From positions 526,123 through 590,122 of the forward strand of contig PDUO01000007.1 of assembly GCA_003008705.1 (NCBI GenBank): a stretch of DNA of 64,000 nucleotides. Direction: 5' to 3'. A model generated the notes under the pieces. That model worked only from the letters and a program-made list of their open reading frames with translations, did not search any database and was not told the origin of the DNA. Made by a program: the position numbers and the translations under genes. The first letter of the stretch is position 1, and each line of letters begins with the position of its first letter. Positions 24,004-34,810 of the stretch are shown here, piece by piece. Source of the DNA: Pezicula radicicola. Lineage: Eukaryota > Ascomycota > Leotiomycetes > Helotiales > Dermateaceae.

Positions 24004-25152
24004 TTATACATGGACTTGGGTTGCTACAGTCCCAACCGGTCGTTCAACAAATTCCATAACACCTGAGAGGATGCTCTGTCTTGCACCTTCACTAGCAACC
24101 GTCTTGCCAGCAAGATAGTTCAACCACAAACCTCTCGATAACCTTTCATCTGCCACTGCTCCCAATCTTTCTGCGCCGGTCTTCCCATTATCATACCAAA
24201 CAGCGAGTTTTCCCTTATGATCTCTCACTAACAGCAATTCCTTCTTTTTTGGCACGCTTCCCCTGTTGAATAGAGTCTTGAATTGAGCAACCGCAGCCCC
24301 AAATGCTTCATCTCCAAACTCTTCTTTATTTTTCTGTGCCCGAGCAGTAACAGACCGTACCCAAGCATCCCTTAGATGATGAAAATCTGTGTCTCTGGTA
24401 GGCACAATCCTTACAATTGTCCTGACCCCGCTCTCCTTGAGAATTTGGCTCCATGCCTCCTCGCCTTTAACTGGATCTTGCAACAACTGGTTTAGCTTCT
24501 CCTTCTCTCCAGCAATAAGCGCTGTAGCAATTGGATCAATCTTTCTAATCATAGCCTGCTGCAATGCTGCAATGTCATCCGTCGCAACGTACATCCCTAC
24601 AACATAGACCTGGATGCCCAAGAAGCTGACCGTTCTAATACCAAGACCCATCAATTGATATTCCACAAACCTGTCATCCTTCTCGCCCAATACTCCGCTT
24701 TCGTCGTCAAAAAATTCCAAGATCCTGGGGAAGGTGGGCACAGTACTTGTGCCGGTCTCCACTTCATCTGGAATCTCCTCGGGCTCCTCCCCAAGTTTCT
24801 GGACAACTACTTTTCTCTCTTTGCCCAAGACAACCAGCGGATCATTCGGTCTGCTTGCACTATCCATTTGATTCGGCTTGGGCGGAAGCTCGATCGACGT
24901 GGCCGTGACCCATATTGCAATCATCCCCAGAACGAATCCAACGCCCGCATAGGTTGCCCGGCGCTTAAAATACGCCCTATGGGCAGCTTGCAACCGGTGT
25001 AAGGTTACGGGATCAAATTCTTCGGAATCGACTTTCGGTGCGTTGCGGCCGTGGCTTAGATGACGGGATTGGGAAAGGTAGAGGCATTGAGGATGGCTTA
25101 ATTGTCGAGGTAATGTGCGCATAGCGCGTGCTGTGGTCGTCCGCAGACTCAT
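24004..25152 (-). CDS. AIM18: AIM18-like mitochondrial protein, chalcone isomerase fold
   Basis: A single exon of 382 residues. The first 40 residues are rich in Arg, Ser and Thr and lack acids (MSLRTTTARAMRTLPRQLSH), as a mitochondrial presequence should be. A hydrophobic helix follows at about 67-86 (ATYAGVGFVLGMIAIWVTA), suggesting inner-membrane anchoring. The chalcone-isomerase-like domain spans about 155-375, with VEYQLMGLGIRTVSFLGIQVYVVGMY, then RIVPTRDTDFHHLRDAWVRS and LSRGLWLNYLAG. Yeast Aim18/Aim46 have this architecture and sit in mitochondria; they are not known to act as isomerases. The gene converges on the glutaredoxin gene, with 147 bp between stops. Confidence 0.93.
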   Translation of the reverse strand: MSLRTTTARAMRTLPRQLSHPQCLYLSQSRHLSHGRNAPKVDSEEFDPVTLHRLQAAHRAYFKRRATYAGVGFVLGMIAIWVTATSIELPPKPNQMDSASRPNDPLVVLGKERKVVVQKLGEEPEEIPDEVETGTSTVPTFPRILEFFDDESGVLGEKDDRFVEYQLMGLGIRTVSFLGIQVYVVGMYVATDDIAALQQAMIRKIDPIATALIAGEKEKLNQLLQDPVKGEEAWSQILKESGVRTIVRIVPTRDTDFHHLRDAWVRSVTARAQKNKEEFGDEAFGAAVAQFKTLFNRGSVPKKKELLLVRDHKGKLAVWYDNGKTGAERLGAVADERLSRGLWLNYLAGKTVASEGARQSILSGVMEFVERPVGTVATQVHV

Positions 25153-25694
25153 CTTTTCCGAGATATAAGAAGGTATTAGCTAGTACTAGGTTTGGAGGTT
25201 CGGAGGTTTGGAGGTTGGAGGAAATGGATGGTAAGAAAAGTGGAATGATTTCTGAGTTCTGATGCTGCAATGATGCTTGTTGCTCGCTTCTGACAATCTG
25301 GGGAAGTCTAGAAGCTTTGCGCTTAGCGGCTACATACTGTATGTAGGTACATATTACAGTAATATAATAAAAATAAAATGAAATGATATTTTATTTATAT
25401 ATCTTTTATACTTAATCTATAGGGATATATAATTTTAAAAAAGCTAATTATTATAAGATTATATAAGACTAAAATCCCATCCCTATGTATCAGCCGCCAG
25501 TAGGTGCTTATTAGGTCACGTGTGGAGCCCAAAGCCGAGCCCTACTGTCTACAATTTCTTTGATTCTCTTAACATTTCAGACTTTCGAAGCCTTCAATGC
25601 AACACCTTCAACTTTTTATCCCATACACCCAGTGTGATCAAGATGCAGAGACTTCTCGCGGCCAGAGCGTGAATAGAGGCTCTTTAATATCGTC
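25153..25694. other. Intergenic with AT-rich block
   Basis: The region between the AIM18 start and the Zn2Cys6 gene carries an almost pure A/T stretch at about 25363-25480 without coding potential. It looks like a mutated repeat remnant, although no ends can be assigned. Confidence 0.4.
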
Positions 25695-27017
25695 ATGAAG
25701 GCTGCGAGGTATGCCAGTTCCCGGCAAAAGGCTTGCCTGCACTGTTCGACTGCCAAGGCAAAATGTGATCGCAAAGCAGGACGCTGCGCCAGGTGTGCCC
25801 TGCGAGGCCTCTCTTGCACTTATCCCCAGACTCTGCCATCTGAAGGCTCTGTACATGGTGCAAGCGACAATGGTGAAGCAGGGCTGAACAGCCCTTTGTC
25901 TACATCCAACATTCTTTCCTCATCCGGGTGTCCACTCGCAAGTCCTGAACGCGAGCTGCCTGCCGGAGCAGGCACCCGGAGTTGGATTGCTAAACCGATG
26001 GATGATAATAGCTCGACCAACACTTCTTCGACGACGTTCACTGGAGGTCATGTTCCAAAGGATTCGAGGCTGAACGTTACGAGCAGTCTGTCTGGGGGTT
26101 TGGAGACGCTTGATTTTTCAGGCCTGGAGCTCTTTTGCCCCATCAATGTGGACGACATCGGTAATCGCTGGCTGAATTCTTATGTTCCCGTCCCCGGACA
26201 GAAGATAAAAGAATACCCCGCCTCTATCACGGCCTTTATTTACAGGATTCTCAAGTCTTATGCAGCTGTTACAGTACACGGTCGCGGAGTTCCACCATTT
26301 GTACACGTCTCACAGATGATGGCAACATTAACAAGGCCACCACTTTCTACTTGCCTAACTTTGGTTCGCATATGCGAAAAGCCATTGCCAGGCAGCGAAA
26401 GCGTCGCCGCGGACGTGCTGCAAAGAGAGATGAGCAGCCTCTACGAGGAGCATGGGACATAGGATGATATGACTCTGCTTGCAGCGTTTCAAGCGTATCT
26501 GATTTACTCCATGGTTTTATTCTTCAGACTTAGCCAAGGTTCGAATCCATTCCTCCGGCAAGCAATGATGAACCTTCAAGATCTTGCATGTTCAAGTAGC
26601 CGGCGAGGACTCATGTGTATAGCGGAGCAACTGCGTACCCGTCCAAGATGGGAAGTCTGGATTGTCGCTGAGGCAAAGCGACGGACGCTGTTTGCAATGT
26701 ACCTTTTTGACAGTGTGCTTTCTACTCAAGACGGTCTTCCGACGTTTTTGGGCACTGAACTACAAGGGCTGCCTGCCCCAGCAAACCAGTTTCTATGGAG
26801 AGCACACAAGCGACACGAGTGGGAAATGGCATATAACATTCACCTAGCAGACTGGGAGAAAGGAGGTTTTCATATTGACGAACTTTGGCCAATTCCTATA
26901 AACCTAGATGAACCTAGTCTCCTCGAAAGACGCAGCAGAGTGGATCAGTGGCTAGAGAATGTTGATGAATTCGGAACAATGCTCTACGCGGTAACAAGTT
27001 GCACACATGATGGTTGA
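25695..27017 (+). pseudogene. Zn2Cys6 transcription factor with one in-frame stop
   Basis: One continuous frame of 441 codons is interrupted only by TAG at 26460-26462. The N-terminus has a zinc binuclear cluster, CLHCSTAKAKC then CARCALRGLSC, with Cys spacing 2-6-6-2-6. A linker rich in Ser/Thr leads to a middle region (AGVPVPGQK-like; PGQKIKEYPASITAFIYRI) typical of fungal regulators. After the stop the frame continues cleanly: LLAAFQAYLIYSMVLFFRL, WIVAEAKRRTLFAMYLFDSV and GLPTFLGTELQGLPAP, to a natural end at 27017. I find no intron that would remove the TAG, as the nearby GT sites are poor. Options are a recent nonsense mutation, a sequence error, or stop readthrough. It lies next to a decayed isochorismatase gene, so loss of the locus is likely. 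Confidence 0.8.
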
Positions 27018-27127
27018 TGTTACTTTCACCACTCATGCGCACCAGAGAGTCTAAATATGGTCAATCTCCCATATGACAACACTAGGTTCGATATGAAAGA
27101 AATACAATAGGTACAACTGTGGACTAG

Positions 27128-27815
27128 CTAAGAACGTTCTAGTGTCCGCAAAGCCTCGTCAATGGAAATTGCTCTCAAATTCATTTTCGGCAGAAGAATG
27201 TCCAGCATGACTTTCGAGAACTTTAGATTGTGTTCCTGCGGCAATTCCAACACATTGTCCGAGATGACATAAATGTTATAGTCGAGATCAAACAGACGAT
27301 AAACTGTGCTCATAATGACGACAGAAAGACTCAAACCGGACTATTGATCATCCTTATCAGCCCATCTCATAAAGGAGGAATTGATGGCATACTATGGTAA
27401 CAGTGTCGATATTCTATGCCTTCAAAATTTGCTCCAGGCTATTGCCTGCGCTACCATCTTGTCTTCTGAAGGACGACATCTTTCTCATCAACCGTAAAAT
27501 TGGAGGCTATCTGCACTCCAGGAGAACCTGTGGCAAAGGAACCGAAGCCTTTGACAAGCTTGGTGAACGGAGCGCCCCTTGCCAGCTCTGGCTCTCTGGG
27601 TTCGAAGATTCGAAGAGGAAACTTGTAAAGATGGTGAGGGGCTGCGGATACTTATTATGAGCCGCGTCGTTCCAACAAGAACAGTTAGAAATGAATGTTT
27701 GTCCCTCAGTCGTATCCTTAACGGCGTCAATTAGCATCGTCAAGTCCAAGTTGAGGACAGCATATTTTTTGCCAAAGGTCAAGGCGCCTTTGGCAGATTG
27801 CTGTGCAGAGGCCAT
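27128..27815 (-). pseudogene. Decayed isochorismatase-like hydrolase
   Basis: From ATG 27815 the frame gives ALTFGKKYAVLNLDLTMLID (a 'vlnlD' strand with catalytic-type Asp) and SFLFESSNPE. It then shifts near 27585 to ELARGAPFTKLVKGFGS, and runs through TVDEKDVVLQKTRW, another family motif. It shifts again near 27452 into GSAGNSLEQILKA and meets TAG at 27416-27414. A possible intron (GTATGC..CAATAG) precedes SGLSLSVVIMSTVYRLFDLDY and the end KMNLRAISIDEALRTLE. Isochorismatase-like hydrolases cleave small substrates with a Cys-Asp-Lys site; here the segment for the Cys is replaced by VVIMST, so that residue also looks changed. It is convergent with the broken regulator. Confidence 0.85.
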
Positions 27816-27943
27816 TACCGAGGGTTCAGCAGGAGAAGGAGATAACTGAGTGCAACATCTTCGCATCCTTGAAATAAAATCCCAATTTTAATCTTGTATT
27901 GTTACTCGGTTTGGATTGTCGATACTGTTTGCTCCTCTCCGAA

Positions 27944-28091
27944 GCTCAACTCCGGGAACCCGCCGCACTATTTGGGTTGAGTAAGCCATGATTGGCGGAG
28001 TTCAGACCTCAACTCCACACACTCCAGTGGAGTGTGCTCAACTCCGGAGTGTCTCCACTCGCCTCCACAATCGTGGAGTTAGTATATAAAA
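27944..28091 (+). promoter_or_regulatory. Promoter with clustered ACTCC/GGAGT palindromes and TATA box
   Basis: Upstream of the transporter, at least eight ACTCC or GGAGT pentamers occur within about 140 bp. They include a 9-bp-arm inverted repeat CACACTCCA-G-TGGAGTGTG (28018-28036) and the perfect palindrome ACTCCGGAGT (28041-28050). TATATAAA lies at 28083-28090, about 86 bp before the ATG. Paired inverted sites are the usual binding pattern of Zn2Cys6 dimers; linking them to the neighbouring regulator is inference. Confidence 0.6.
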
Positions 28092-28175
28092 GGTTAATGC
28101 TCTTTGGTCTTCTCTTTCTATGGTTATCCAGACATCAGACTTCAAATCACACATCATCGCTGACAGAAACAAACC

Positions 28176-29796
28176 ATGACCAGCGGAGATCAGCCTGAGG
28201 AAGCTCCAGCTGTTGTTCCAGGCACACGAACAGAATCACCACCAGCTCCAGTAGAACCTTACAGCATCTTCAGCAAGCGACAGAAAGCCCTGATCGTCCT
28301 TATTGTTTCGACCGCCGCAACTTGTGAGTCTACAACTTTTAAAGTTATAATATTCCTGATTAGCTCATATAGAAATAGTCTCCGGATTTGCGTCCAACAT
28401 TTATTTTCCTGCACTTCCCACCATTGCTGAAGATCTAAATGTGTCAGTGGAGCTGGTCAATCTCACAGTAACCTCATACCTTATTTTCCAAGGTATAGCG
28501 CCCAACCTCTGGGGTCCTATATCCGATGTCAAGGGACGCCGAATTGCGTACTGTTGCACCTTTTCCGTGTTTTTTGGTGCATGTATCGGCCTAGCAGAGA
28601 CGAAGAACTATGCCACTCTGATAGTGCTAAGATGCTTGCAAAGTACTGGCAGCGCAAGCACGATCGCAATTGGGTCCGGTGTGATTGGAGACATTACCAC
28701 CCGTGCTGAGCGCGGAGGCTTCATGGGAATCTTTCAGGCCGGATTGCTTGTGCCTGTTGCCGTTGGCCCAGTTATTGGAGGCGCTCTAGCTGGATCTTTG
28801 GGATGGAGGGCGATCTTCTGGTTCCTGACAATTTACAGCGGCGCTTTCCTGCTACTATTGATCCTCCTTCTTCCAGAAACGCTGAGGCCAATTGTTGCAA
28901 ACGGAGGACGGGCACCACCGAATCGAATCGTCAGGTATCCTCTGTTCATTTACCAAAAGATCACCGAGGTAAAGTGGAATCCGGAAGCGGATCTGCCACA
29001 GCCTACAGCAAAAAAACACATTGACGTTACTGGGCCATTCCGCATCCTCGTCAGCAAACACACAGCTCCCATCATCGTCTTCCTCGCCATTTACTACGCT
29101 GTCTGGCAAATGAATATCACCGCTATGTCCTTTCTCTTTGAAAAACGGTACGACCTCAGTGAAACCCAAATCGGTCTAACGTTCATTGCCAACGGGGCGG
29201 GCTCTATGATAGGTACACTAGTGACCGGTAAATTCCTCGACATCGACTACCGTCGCGTTAAAACCAAACATGAGGCTCGATCAACTCAATCGGACATCGA
29301 AATGGGTAACGGCCTAGCCCGTTCCACGACTAACCCTGAAGACCACTTTCCGCTCGAAAAGGCGCGCCTTCGACTCGTCCCTATCTTCTCGCTCATTCAG
29401 TGTGTGTCCATCATCCTCTTCGGTTGGGCCGTTCAATATCCCGATCATGTTCACCTTGCCGTCCCCATTGTGTCTACTTTCATCACAGGCTGGACTGCTG
29501 TCTCCACGCAGTCCGTTATCATGACCTATCTCGTCGACATCTTCCCTGATCAAAGCGCCGCGGCTAGTGCAAGTCTCAATCTTGTCAGATGCTTGTTCGC
29601 CGCCGGTGGCACAAGCTTCGTGATGCCCATGGTGGATGGCATTGGGGTTGGGTTGGCGTTTACAATTTGTGCAGTTGTCCAAGTAGTTGCGTTGTTAGGC
29701 GTAGCCGTGCAACGGAGATTTGCCTACAGTTGGAGGAGGGAAGCAGAAAGGAAGAGGAGACAGAAGGCTGTGGGCAAGGAGAAGCAGTTACATTAA
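28176..29796 (+). CDS. DHA1-type MFS drug/solute:H+ antiporter
   Basis: Exons are 28176..28323 and 28379..29796. The intron is GTGAGT..AAATAG; using the nearer ATAG acceptor would create a stop. The protein has 521 residues. A polar N-terminus (about 45 residues, Pro/Glu-rich) precedes about twelve helices. Family motifs are visible: FSGFASNIYFPALPTIAEDL in helix 1, LWGPISDVKGRR (motif A, loop 2-3), IAIGSGVIGDI with RCLQSTGSA, and GPVIGGALAGSLGWRAIFW (motif C region). A long central loop separates the halves, followed by IQCVSIILFGWAVQ and later helices, then a Lys/Arg-rich tail. This matches fungal DHA1 (QDR-like) exporters at the plasma membrane. It is intact although the two neighbouring genes are broken. 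The substrate is unknown. Confidence 0.92.
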
Positions 29797-30640
29797 GCGG
29801 CGCAAGGTGAATGCGAGTCGAATTCATCGTCGGTAGATAAATACCCAGATTCCGTTCAACTCTGCGGGGAAGGCCTGTAAAGATAGCGTTAGCACTTAGA
29901 TGCCATACATACTCTCGAATTTGAGCTATGTTTTTAATTCGAGTTTTAAATAGGTGCAGAGAAGCACTTACACCCACCGCCTCTCTAGCCCTGTTTTATT
30001 AATAAACTTCAAAATATAAACAAAATATTAAAAAAATTGTTTAAAATCTAAATGCTTCTATATATTTTTCCTAGTCTAAGTGTTTTAGTTATAAAACAGA
30101 TTAATTTAGGTAAAGAAACACTTAGACTACCTAGGCTCAATACAAAAGAATATCGCCTTTGTATCTAATCTTAATAGAGAATACGAAATACGCAAAGCCT
30201 TGACCTGCCGCTCACGTGCGCATTAGCGTACGAAGTAGTCGGAGTTTAGCGAGACGCCCTGATCAAACATCCAGCAGCAACCAGCATCCCGTCCTGATCA
30301 CCAAGCAAAGCGCAGGCCGTCAGCAACCACAGCACCTTTGGAACTGTTTGTCTTGACCTGCTATCTCCAACTCCAGGCGACACTGCCAATTCAAGGGCCG
30401 ACTCGATCTCAGGAGTCTGCCAACAGGAAATGAATATCATTAACACAAGGCTGAGCCCCTAACACTTCCAAGTTACAACGCTCCTTCCTGACCCTCCGTT
30501 TGTTTTGATACGACTCCGACTACCTAAACACTTGCCTACCTACTATCGAACACGTCAACTCGGCATCTTCAGTTCCAAGACGAAAGCATACCCATATCTC
30601 CATATACGCCCCTCAGACATAATCCCCATCAACAGCCATC
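29797..30640. other. Intergenic; AT-rich block with inverted repeat
   Basis: A 3' region of the transporter is followed by an AT-rich patch at 29995-30175 that contains the inverted repeat at 30069-30135. The remainder is the probable promoter of the F-box gene. A minus-strand frame at 30246-30446 has no support. Confidence 0.45.
30069..30135. repeat. Inverted repeat, possible MITE remnant
   Basis: CCTAGTCTAAGTGTTT on the left pairs with AAACACTTAGACTACCTAGG on the right, with about 30 bp of AT-rich sequence between. The arms match over about 16 bp with a small gap, so this is a short foldback element without coding capacity. Confidence 0.7.
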
Positions 30641-32662
30641 ATGCGGGGTTCAGTTCCATCCATGGCCCCCTTCAACACACCTTATCGCGCCACCCCAGAG
30701 CCTGAAGGAGACTCACAATCATCTTCAAGCAACTCTCCCGCGCGTGCTGATTTCGAAGAGTCCGACTTTTACGCCGGATACAATGATTCCGAGTCATCCC
30801 TAGGCGTGCCGACCTTTCAAGATATGGCATTGTCCCTCGGAACCTGCGAGCCGGCAGTAAATCGCCTTCCGGCTGAGGTTCTCATCAATATATTCTCTCG
30901 ATTGAGCCATCCGCAGGACCTATTGAGCTCTACTCTCGTCTCGAAGAAATGGGGTCACATAGCTGTAACACAACTTTGGCACCGGCCAGCTTGTACGACA
31001 TGGCCGAAGCATCGTAATATATGCGGGACTCTCTCAGATCCCAAACCCTATTATCTTTACCGGGACTTCATCAAGCGTCTGAACCTGGCGACTTTGGCGG
31101 AGGAAGTAAACGATGGCAGCGTGCAACCGCTATCAGTTTGTACCAAGGTTGAGCGGTTGACATTAACAATGTGCCACAATCTTACAGATTCCGGCTTAAC
31201 GGGGCTTATTACAGATAGCGAGAACCTGCTTGCTCTGGACATTTCTGTGAATCCCATGAAGGATTCACAGATTACAGAAACTTCCATGTTTGCTTTGGCA
31301 GAAAACTGCAAGCGATTGCAAGGGCTGAACATCTCCTTTTGCAAAAAGATATCAAATGAGGCTATGATTCAGGTCGCCCAAAATTGTAGACATATCAAGC
31401 GTGTAAGACCAGTTTCCTCTGTACCGAACCCTTGTACTGACAGCTTCTAGCTCAAACTCAACGATTGTGACCAGCTGGAAGATGCAGCCATCATTGCATT
31501 TGCAAAAAACTGCCCCAACATACTCGAGATTGATCTTCATCAATGCCGGCAAATTGGCAACCAGCCAGTTACTGACCTCCTGTCCTATGGCGCAAGCTTG
31601 CGTGAGCTGCGACTTGCGAGCTGTGATCTGATCACCGATGAAGCATTCTTAAACTTGCCAGCGCGCCACGTTTACGAAAACCTACGGATACTGGATTTAA
31701 CCAGTTGCTCACGTCTGACAGATGCGGCAATCGAAAAGATAATTGATGTTGCTCCCCGACTCAGGAATTTAGTCTTTGCAAAGTGCCGAAATCTTACAAA
31801 TGCTGCGGTCCACGCTATTAGTAAACTTGGGAAGAACCTCCACTATCTCCACCTAGGGCACTGTGGCCAAATCACAGATGAAGCAGTTATCAAGCTTGTC
31901 CAGTCTTGTAATCGCATTCGATATATAGATCTTGGCTGTTGTACTCACCTAACGGATCTGTCCGTTACGATGCTGGCAACCTTACCCAAGCTCAGACGTA
32001 TTGGTCTTGTTAAGTGTTCCAACATCACAGACGACAGCGTATACGCCTTATCTGCGCCACAGCGGACCAGAATCGTCGAACGTCGCCCTGGAGAGGAAAT
32101 GGCACGAGCGGAGAGCAGCCTCGAAAGAGTGCATCTGAGCTACTGCACTAATTTGACTCTGAAGGTAAGACAAAATCATCAAACTCCAAGACAGCGAACT
32201 AACGTAATTTAGAGCATTGTTGTTTTGCTGAACAATTGTCATCGCTTGACACACTTGAGCTTAACGGGCGTTCAAGCTTTCCTCCGTGATGACCTGGAAG
32301 CATTCTGCAGAGAAGCACCATCAGGCAAGTTTGACATTATGTCTCTCCGACGCATTAGCTAATGCAACGCAGAATTCACAGAACATCAACGCAATGTATT
32401 TTGCGTATTCTCTGGGCAGGGTGTAATAAATCTACGCAAATATTTGAACGAAAGTTCTGATCCTAGTCTTCAAGCTGCGCGGGGAGAAGGTGCTCGCCGG
32501 GGACATCGACACCAAAACGGCGGCATCGCAACGGACGATGATCACACCATGACCGGGACCCTGAACGTCATGGCACTGAACGGTGGTGATGACGATGCTG
32601 ATGGCGATGAGGACCTGGAAGATGGCGATGTGAGCCAGAACTACGACGGTGCTCCATCTTGA
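30641..32662 (+). CDS. grrA: SCF ubiquitin ligase F-box/LRR protein GrrA (Grr1 orthologue)
   Basis: Exons are 30641..31402, 31451..32164, 32213..32324 and 32373..32662, giving 625 residues. All three introns are exactly 48 bp, and the third uses a GC donor (GCAAGT..GCTAAT..GCAG), without which the frame is lost. A Ser/Pro-rich N-terminus precedes the F-box (about 75-116, VNRLPAEVLINIFSRLSHPQ), which binds Skp1. About a dozen Cys-containing leucine-rich repeats follow (SFCKKISNEAM, DLTSCSRLTDAAIEK, HLGHCGQITDEAVIK, DLGCCTHLTDLSV), as in yeast Grr1, and then an acidic tail (GGDDDADGDEDLEDGD). Grr1 recruits phosphorylated cyclins and nutrient-signalling factors for ubiquitination; Aspergillus GrrA is needed for ascospore formation. 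ATG 30641 could be replaced by the in-frame ATG 30662. Confidence 0.95.
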
Positions 32663-33526
32663 GAAGGGGACTGGCATTTCAAGATGAGTGCATTGTAACG
32701 AATAAACTCTACTAGACACGAATATTTGGTTTTGGGCATGGACGGGACGGTATCCCACTCACGGCCTACCTTTTTTCCTACAGGGCATTTTTCATTGTAA
32801 ATAGACCGCTACTTCACTTGTCATTTCCTTAGCGAAGAAGGCAAGGCGAATCGGCAGGGCGTTTTGGCGTTGGTTCATCTGAGATGGGGTCTCATGAGAG
32901 CAGGTTGCACGGCTTTTAACGTACCTACTTTTGATACCAAATACAGCCCCACAATCCCAGTGGTGGATATGATTCTCTGTTATACTACTGTCCTACCAGA
33001 GCCGGGGTGTGGCACAATATGATAGCGGCTAACATGGAATGGTTAAATTATCATGAAATACTGACGACTCTCCGTACATTCAAGCTTACCTATTGCTGTA
33101 CTACTGCCTCCTCGTCGACTGCGGCGCCAAAGAAATACTAGCACCAATAAAGTAGTTTAAACTGACCGCCCTGGCAGAATAATCGATTACAGTCTTTATG
33201 AAGTCCTGAATGTCCTACGAAATACATCTACCAACAACAGCCCATTAATTTGTAAAAACAACCCCTAGGAAGCTGATTAGCAGTAAGTTCATCGAACTAG
33301 TTCACTTCCTGAGACTTAGATGGGCACAAGCAGCATGCACTTGCTTGCTCAGCTGCTCTCATTCAGTACCTTCCACGCTGACACAATACTTCAGATAACT
33401 CAATACTGTGCAAGTGTGCCATAAGCTCCCATTCTGCCTGTGTCTGCGGTATAACGACCTATTATCCCACGCATGCATATTACCAGGTTATGATTTTGCG
33501 CAAGACAGTTCTCGAGAGTTCAAATC
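32663..33526. other. Intergenic
   Basis: The 3' region of grrA and the upstream region of the next plus-strand gene. It has average composition, and I see no repeat, RNA gene or convincing frame. Confidence 0.4.
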
Positions 33527-34810
33527 ATGAATCGCAACCTTGGATTGCGCGTTTACGGATTTGGGAGGCCTATCAGTCAGCGGACTGTTCCTCTGTGGAT
33601 GACCAAGGCTTATGACGACTTTGCACAAATATTCCGTCCCTACACGGCCAACATCAGTAAGCCTAAACGGGGCGACTATGCACGAATACCTCTGTGGGAT
33701 ATGTGGGACGGGTGTATTCTTTACCTTCCTAATCGCCATAGCATTGCACCCAGACACCTGGAACAGCTTACTAAGTTGCCATACGGGTGCTTCGGACATC
33801 CAGTTTTGGTAACCAAGGTGGATATACGAGGTTTTGAAGACGGCACTGTACAGTTCCTCCCGATGGCCTCCTATCACTGTTGGCCCGCTGGCCTTTATCA
33901 GTACGTCATTTCTGGGAGCAGAACAACTCCTTTCAACTTGAATGGTCCTGAAGTCATGCTTGATATATTTCCGAGCTATCTATCTAGAACAGACAACTAA
34001 CTCCGAGGGTCTGGCTATAGGGATGATCCCCTCCATTGCCCCGAGCATTTACGAGGGCTTCTATTTTACCGAGGACTTCATGACCACCCTAGGGCAATCC
34101 AAAACCCAAAAGCTTTTGAACATCTGCTCGAAATTGCACACCCCAAGCGCCATGGTAATAAAAGACAAGACAACCTATTATACCTTCAAGAACAAGGGCG
34201 ACTCAAGGGCCAAAGGGATAACAAACTCCACGTCGGGAGATACTCCTCCTACGTACTAACTGAGCGCGCATTTGATGTCGAGTATTCGGCATTGCGTAGC
34301 TATAAATGTTGGTCGTACCCGGATGAGTTTCTAGGATCCCATTGGGATGGTTGGAGATACCGACTCGATCACGACTCTTTCCGCAAAGTCATGGAAAAAT
34401 TGAGCAAATATCAAGGAATCGAAGTAAGTCACAAATAATACCATAGTGTATCATACTTTCTAAGAGTTATTGGTCCTTACTCCTGCATTATTTTTTACTT
34501 GCCCACAGTATTTCCCGACCGAGTAAACTGACTCCGGGTTCCCAAATTCCAGTATAAACCCAGACCTTGGCTGATTACGCCACTTGACATTTGGCGCAAC
34601 TTCCTCGATCATTTCGGTATCCAATATCCACTGCCAAATGTTCATGAAAAGAGGAGTAAGAAAATACACATAAGGCGCATGGAAGAAATCGATGCCCAAG
34701 CCACCCAAGGGAAATATAAAAACCGCGAACGTCAAAACTCAAGCCTGATGTTTGAAGCAAAAAGGCGCGAAATAAAAGAAGAGCTACGCGGGTTCCCACT
34801 GTTTCCTTGA
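33527..34810 (+). CDS. Lineage-restricted protein of unknown function (three exons)
   Basis: Three frames join through good splice sites: 33527..33900, 34021..34423 and 34553..34810, with introns of 120 bp (GTACGT..CTAAC..TATAG) and 129 bp (GTAAGT..TTCCAG). The result is 344 residues. Exon 1 has RGDYARIPLWDMWDGCILYL and a GCFGHPVLVTKVDIRG block; I know similar 'GcfnHPVlil' segments from uncharacterised Leotiomycete and Pezizomycotina proteins. Exon 2 reads GRYSSYVLTERAF and SHWDGWRYRLD. Exon 3 has PRPWLITPLDIWRNFLDH and a highly charged helical end. A nearer acceptor at 34508 would end the protein early (YFPTE), so an alternative short form is possible. There is no signal peptide and the function is unknown. 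The reconstruction is mine and unproven. Confidence 0.6.

Noticed and set aside
26538..26550. GGTTCGAATCC, a perfect tRNA B-box-like string
   Set aside because: It lies inside the Zn2Cys6 reading frame (codons for QGSNPFL), and no acceptor stem, anticodon arm or A box can be placed around it.
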